Shown: in pieces, positions 9,008-12,378 of the stretch
How positions within the stretch are numbered: position 1 is the stretch's first letter
Layout of the letters: each line of letters starts with the position of its first letter
From: Bacteroidota bacterium
GTDB lineage: Bacteria; Bacteroidota; Ignavibacteria; Ignavibacteriales; Ignavibacteriaceae
Assembly (NCBI GenBank): GCA_021793635.1
Contig: JAJYSI010000038.1
Location: 1 to 12,378, forward strand
Direction of reading: 5' to 3'
Length of the DNA stretch: 12,378 nucleotides
Position numbers and translations under genes: made by a program
Notes under the pieces: model-generated
Databases searched by the model: none
Told to the model about the DNA's origin: nothing
The model's input: only the letters and a program-made list of their open reading frames with translations

Positions 9008-9103
9008 ATGAAAACCGAAAACAGAAATATTATCTCGAACAAAATGGCAATGTGTCTTTGCTGTATGATGATGTGCATGTCATCGCGGAAGGACGCAGCC
9101 TGA
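9008..9103 (+). CDS. Met/Cys-rich leader peptide (31 codons), putative attenuator ORF of metYX
   Basis: A 31-codon ATG-to-TGA frame between the AAA+ gene and the SAM riboswitch. Its core, residues 15-24, reads MCLCCMMMCM; from M13 to M24 ten of twelve residues are Met or Cys. The rest is polar and charged (N-terminal KTENRN, C-terminal SSRKDAA), with no signal peptide or domain. Three facts favour a regulatory leader peptide: it directly follows a consensus promoter, an intrinsic terminator begins 26 nt after its stop, and the operon downstream makes homocysteine, the methionine precursor. Scarce charged tRNA-Met or tRNA-Cys would stall ribosomes in the run. No Shine-Dalgarno is seen. A metal-binding micropeptide is the main alternative. 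Translation has not been shown; the regulatory role is inference. Confidence 0.7.
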   Translation: MKTENRNIISNKMAMCLCCMMMCMSSRKDAA

Positions 9104-9129
9104 TTTTCATAAAATAGGAATTTAGACTG

Positions 9130-9160
9130 AGCCCTTCTCGAAAACGTGAAGGGCTTTTTT
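9130..9160 (+). terminator. Intrinsic terminator (attenuator) after the leader peptide
   Basis: AGCCCTTC (9130-9137) pairs with GAAGGGCT (9148-9155). One T-T mismatch is followed by CG/CG closing an AAAA loop, and six T follow (9155-9160). The 5' arm can instead pair with 9084-9094 inside the leader ORF, immediately after the Met/Cys codons, which would be the antiterminator. It lies well upstream of the riboswitch, so it is a separate termination point. Confidence 0.88.
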
Positions 9161-9206
9161 ATTGGAAAAATGTTAATGATATAAAAAATTATTTAAAATA
9201 TTTGAG

Positions 9207-9332
9207 CTCTTATCGAGAAAGGTAGAGGGAACAGGCCCTGTGAAACCTTAGCAACCGCCCCGACAATAATCGGGGGACATGGTGCTACTTCCTGCCCACC
9301 CCGATTTATCGGGATTACGGGAAAGATGAGAG
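9207..9332 (+). promoter_or_regulatory. SAM-I riboswitch aptamer (S-box)
   Basis: The S-box core is recognisable in order. CTCTTATC (9207-9214) pairs with GATGAGAG (9325-9332) to form P1. A GAAAGG-TAGAGGGA stretch with an apical CAGGCCCTG then gives P2 with its kink-turn and pseudoknot region. TGAAACC, GCAACC (9251-9256) and GGTGCTAC (9281-9288) form the P3 core, followed by TTCCTGCC and the P4 arm, and AAAGATGAGAG closes. Apical hairpins CCCCGA/TCGGGG (9258-9275) and CCCGA/TCGGG (9300-9313) occupy P3 and P4. The family binds S-adenosylmethionine and, when bound, favours the terminator downstream. The position upstream of metY-metX fits. Confidence 0.95.
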
Positions 9333-9345
9333 AAGAAGTTTTTGA

Positions 9346-9384
9346 AACCTCTTCGATTAATCTTTACCGAAGAGGTTTTTTTTT
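9346..9384 (+). terminator. Riboswitch expression-platform terminator
   Basis: AACCTCTTCG (9346-9355) pairs perfectly with CGAAGAGGTT (9368-9377) around a 12-base loop, with nine T at 9376-9384. It begins 13 bases after the P1 helix. A competing hairpin, GAAGAAGTTT (9332-9341) with AAACCTCTTC (9345-9354), one A-C mismatch and a 3-base loop, uses the same 5' arm and shares the last base of P1. It is a candidate antiterminator. The stretch 9385-9526 up to the metY ribosome binding site is AT-rich with no other feature seen. Confidence 0.93.
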
Positions 9385-9510
9385 GAAGAAAAGTGTAGTA
9401 AGGTTATTAATTATTTTGAAATAAAAGCACGATTAAGATTATGATTAAGAGAAAGCTTCAGAAAACTATAAAATCATCATTAGAAATTAAGTTTGAAATT
9501 AGTAAAATAA

Positions 9511-10878
<1,368 letters not shown>

Positions 10879-10907
10879 CCGCATATCAAAATCTTTAAGT
10901 GAAAGTG

Positions 10908-10934
10908 TCATAGCAGAAATATTTTCTGCTATGA
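10908..10934 (+). other. Intercistronic hairpin between metY and metX
   Basis: TCATAGCAGAAA (10908-10919) and TTTCTGCTATGA (10923-10934) form a perfect 12-bp stem with a 3-base loop, 29 bases after the metY stop. The following TTTAAATTTT is only moderately T-rich. It could be a partial terminator that lowers metX relative to metY, or an RNA-stability or processing element. Confidence 0.7.
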
Positions 10935-10989
10935 TTTAAATTTTAGTAAGTTTGATATTTATTAATTATTTTTTTACAAAGAAAATATA

Positions 10990-12156
10990 ATGGAAACTGC
11001 TCTGAAAGAATCAATTGAAATTGCAGCAAAAACTAATTTCGTCCGACTCTATGACGAAAATGAACCGCTTAATCTGGAATCAGGTGAACAGTTAACTGAT
11101 GTAACTGCTTCGTATCAAACTTACGGTACTTTAAACAGCAGCGGAGATAACGCAATACTGGTTTGTCATGCTTTAACCGGTAATGCGCATGCAGCCGGAA
11201 TTATTACAGAAGACGAAGTGCTTAATTCTGGTAAAGAAGAATTCTTACTTAAGTACAACAAAATGTTTTTAGGAAAAGCCGGATGGTGGGATCCTTTGAT
11301 TGGTCCCGGGAAAGTTTTTGATACTGAAAAATATTTTGTTATCTGCACTAACTTTTTAAGCGGATGTTACGGTACAACCGGTCCTTCAAGCATAAATCCT
11401 AAAACCGGGACACAATACAAGCTTGACTTCCCTTCTATTACAGTTCGCGATATGGTAAAAGTGCAGCATAGCTTAATCCGGTATTTGGGAGTAAAAAAAT
11501 TAGTTTCAATTGCAGGCGGATCGCTTGGCGGAATGCAGGTTCTGGAATGGGCTGTTATGTTTCCCGAACTTGTTGAAACAATAATTCCAATTGCAACTGC
11601 GGCTAAACATTCGCCATGGTGTATTTCATTAAACGAAACTGCAAGAGATGCCATTATAAACGATGATAACTGGAATAACGGGAACTATTCTGTTCAGCCG
11701 TTAAGGGGTTTAAGCTTAGCAAGAAAGATTGCAATGATAAGTTATCGCAGTGCGGCTTCCTTTGATATTAAATTCGGGAGAACTTCAGTAAAAGAAAAGA
11801 AAAATATTTTAGGAAAAAGAGATCAATTTCAAATTGAAAGCTATCTGGAATATCAAGGTGAAAAACTTGTAAATAGATTTGACGCTAACACCTATCTTTA
11901 TATTACAAACGCTATGGACTTGCATGATGTAAGTGCCGGAAGGGGAACACTTGAAGAGGTTCTAGGCAGTATTAAAGCGCGTTCGTTAAACCTCGGAATT
12001 TCTACCGACGTACTTTACCCTGCAAGCGAGCAAATCGAAATTGCCTCACGAATTCCAAATTCAGAATATGCGGAAATAAAATCCATTTTCGGTCATGACG
12101 CATTTCTAATAGAGTTTGAACAACTAAGCAGGATAATCTCAAAGTTCATGTCATAA
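10990..12156 (+). CDS. metX: Homoserine O-acetyltransferase
   Basis: A 388-residue alpha/beta-hydrolase-fold enzyme that acylates homoserine, giving the substrate of MetY. Visible family segments are [21 protein letters not shown] with [23 protein letters not shown], and the nucleophile elbow GGSLGGMQ (S178). The catalytic Asp is in TDVLYP (D340) and the His in FGHDAFLIE (H369), completing a Ser-Asp-His triad. Length is usual (about 350-390). No Shine-Dalgarno precedes the ATG, only an A-rich stretch, as in many FCB-group genes. Co-transcription with metY is likely. Acetyl rather than succinyl specificity is inferred from the adjacent metY; sequence alone does not prove it. Confidence 0.96.
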   Translation: METALKESIEIAAKTNFVRLYDENEPLNLESGEQLTDVTASYQTYGTLNSSGDNAILVCHALTGNAHAAGIITEDEVLNSGKEEFLLKYNKMFLGKAGWWDPLIGPGKVFDTEKYFVICTNFLSGCYGTTGPSSINPKTGTQYKLDFPSITVRDMVKVQHSLIRYLGVKKLVSIAGGSLGGMQVLEWAVMFPELVETIIPIATAAKHSPWCISLNETARDAIINDDNWNNGNYSVQPLRGLSLARKIAMISYRSAASFDIKFGRTSVKEKKNILGKRDQFQIESYLEYQGEKLVNRFDANTYLYITNAMDLHDVSAGRGTLEEVLGSIKARSLNLGISTDVLYPASEQIEIASRIPNSEYAEIKSIFGHDAFLIEFEQLSRIISKFMS

Positions 12157-12237
12157 TATAGGTCACAAAAAAATCTCCCTGTGTTCCAATCAATTTCTGA
12201 TTTAGATAATTTAGATGAAATTAGAAGAGAAAAAAAT

Positions 12238-12284
12238 TTGGGACATGGCGGTCTACTTGCGGATCTACATTCACCATGTCCCAA
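12238..12284. repeat. 11-bp perfect inverted repeat in the region after metX
   Basis: TTGGGACATGG (12238-12248) and CCATGTCCCAA (12274-12284) are perfect inverted repeats around a 25-base loop that contains GGTCTAC and GGATCTAC. There is no T-tract directly after it. Two smaller hairpins follow: AAGAG/CTCTT (12298-12302/12311-12315) and GAAGAC/GTCTTC (12316-12321/12327-12332), then an AT-rich stretch with TTTTATTT. It could be the 3' end of the metYX transcript, an extragenic palindrome or a small structured RNA. The rest of 12157-12378 holds no supported gene. Confidence 0.55.
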
Positions 12285-12378
12285 GGTGGGCTTAAAGAAG
12301 AGAGGCAAAACTCTTGAAGACTAAATGTCTTCTTGATAATTTTATTTAACATTAGCAATCTTCGTTCCAACTGTTCAA

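Noticed and set aside
12093..12308. 71-codon minus-strand open frame overlapping the end of metX
   Set aside because: Its start lies in the palindrome region and it overlaps the conserved C-terminus of metX on the other strand; it is most likely a shadow frame.
12221..12378. Minus-strand frame open from the right edge to a stop at 12221
   Set aside because: It runs through the perfect palindrome at 12238-12284 and shows no family signal; 52 codons without a start in view cannot be called a gene.

Overview
The window looks like chromosomal DNA of a Gram-negative, AT-rich bacterium of the Fibrobacteres-Chlorobi-Bacteroidetes (FCB) group, most likely an Ignavibacteria-type organism. That placement is inference. 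It rests on an outer-membrane beta-barrel gene, a CIRCE-controlled groESL operon, a metY-metX pair behind a SAM-I riboswitch, and several genes with weak or no Shine-Dalgarno sequence. There is no rRNA, tRNA, CRISPR array or recognisable transposase.

Layout. Positions 1-608 (minus) hold the N-terminal 202 codons of an Amt ammonium channel that runs off the left edge. The AT-rich intergenic region ends in a consensus promoter (1000-1028) overlapped by a perfect CIRCE operator (1027-1053) for groES-groEL, which closes with a strong terminator (3088-3120). Tail-to-tail with it is a minus-strand PIN-domain toxin/antitoxin pair (3120-3817). A small secreted beta-barrel protein (4108-4668) and a fold-back repeat (4725-4796) follow. 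Next is a 1293-residue protein with N-terminal TPRs, a beta-rich middle domain and three complete CbbX/SpoVK/EccA-type AAA+ modules in one chain (4950-8831).

The right third is a methionine unit and holds the most interesting signal. Upstream of metY (O-acetylhomoserine sulfhydrylase) and metX (homoserine O-acyltransferase) lies a consensus promoter placed only a few bases before an unlisted 31-codon ORF (9008-9103). Residues 13-24 of this ORF contain ten Met/Cys out of twelve. An intrinsic terminator follows 26 nt later, and a segment just after the Met/Cys codons can pair with the terminator's 5' arm. This is the arrangement of a translation-coupled attenuator. About 47 nt further on is a SAM-I riboswitch with its own terminator. 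If both lie on one transcript, metYX is gated twice in series: first by supply of charged tRNA-Met/tRNA-Cys through leader-peptide translation, then by SAM. A 12-bp hairpin sits between metY and metX, and another structured, unassigned segment follows metX.

The flanking genes (ammonium uptake, chaperonin, toxin-antitoxin, AAA+ machine) appear to be independent transcription units. Only groES-groEL, the toxin/antitoxin pair and metY-metX look like operons.
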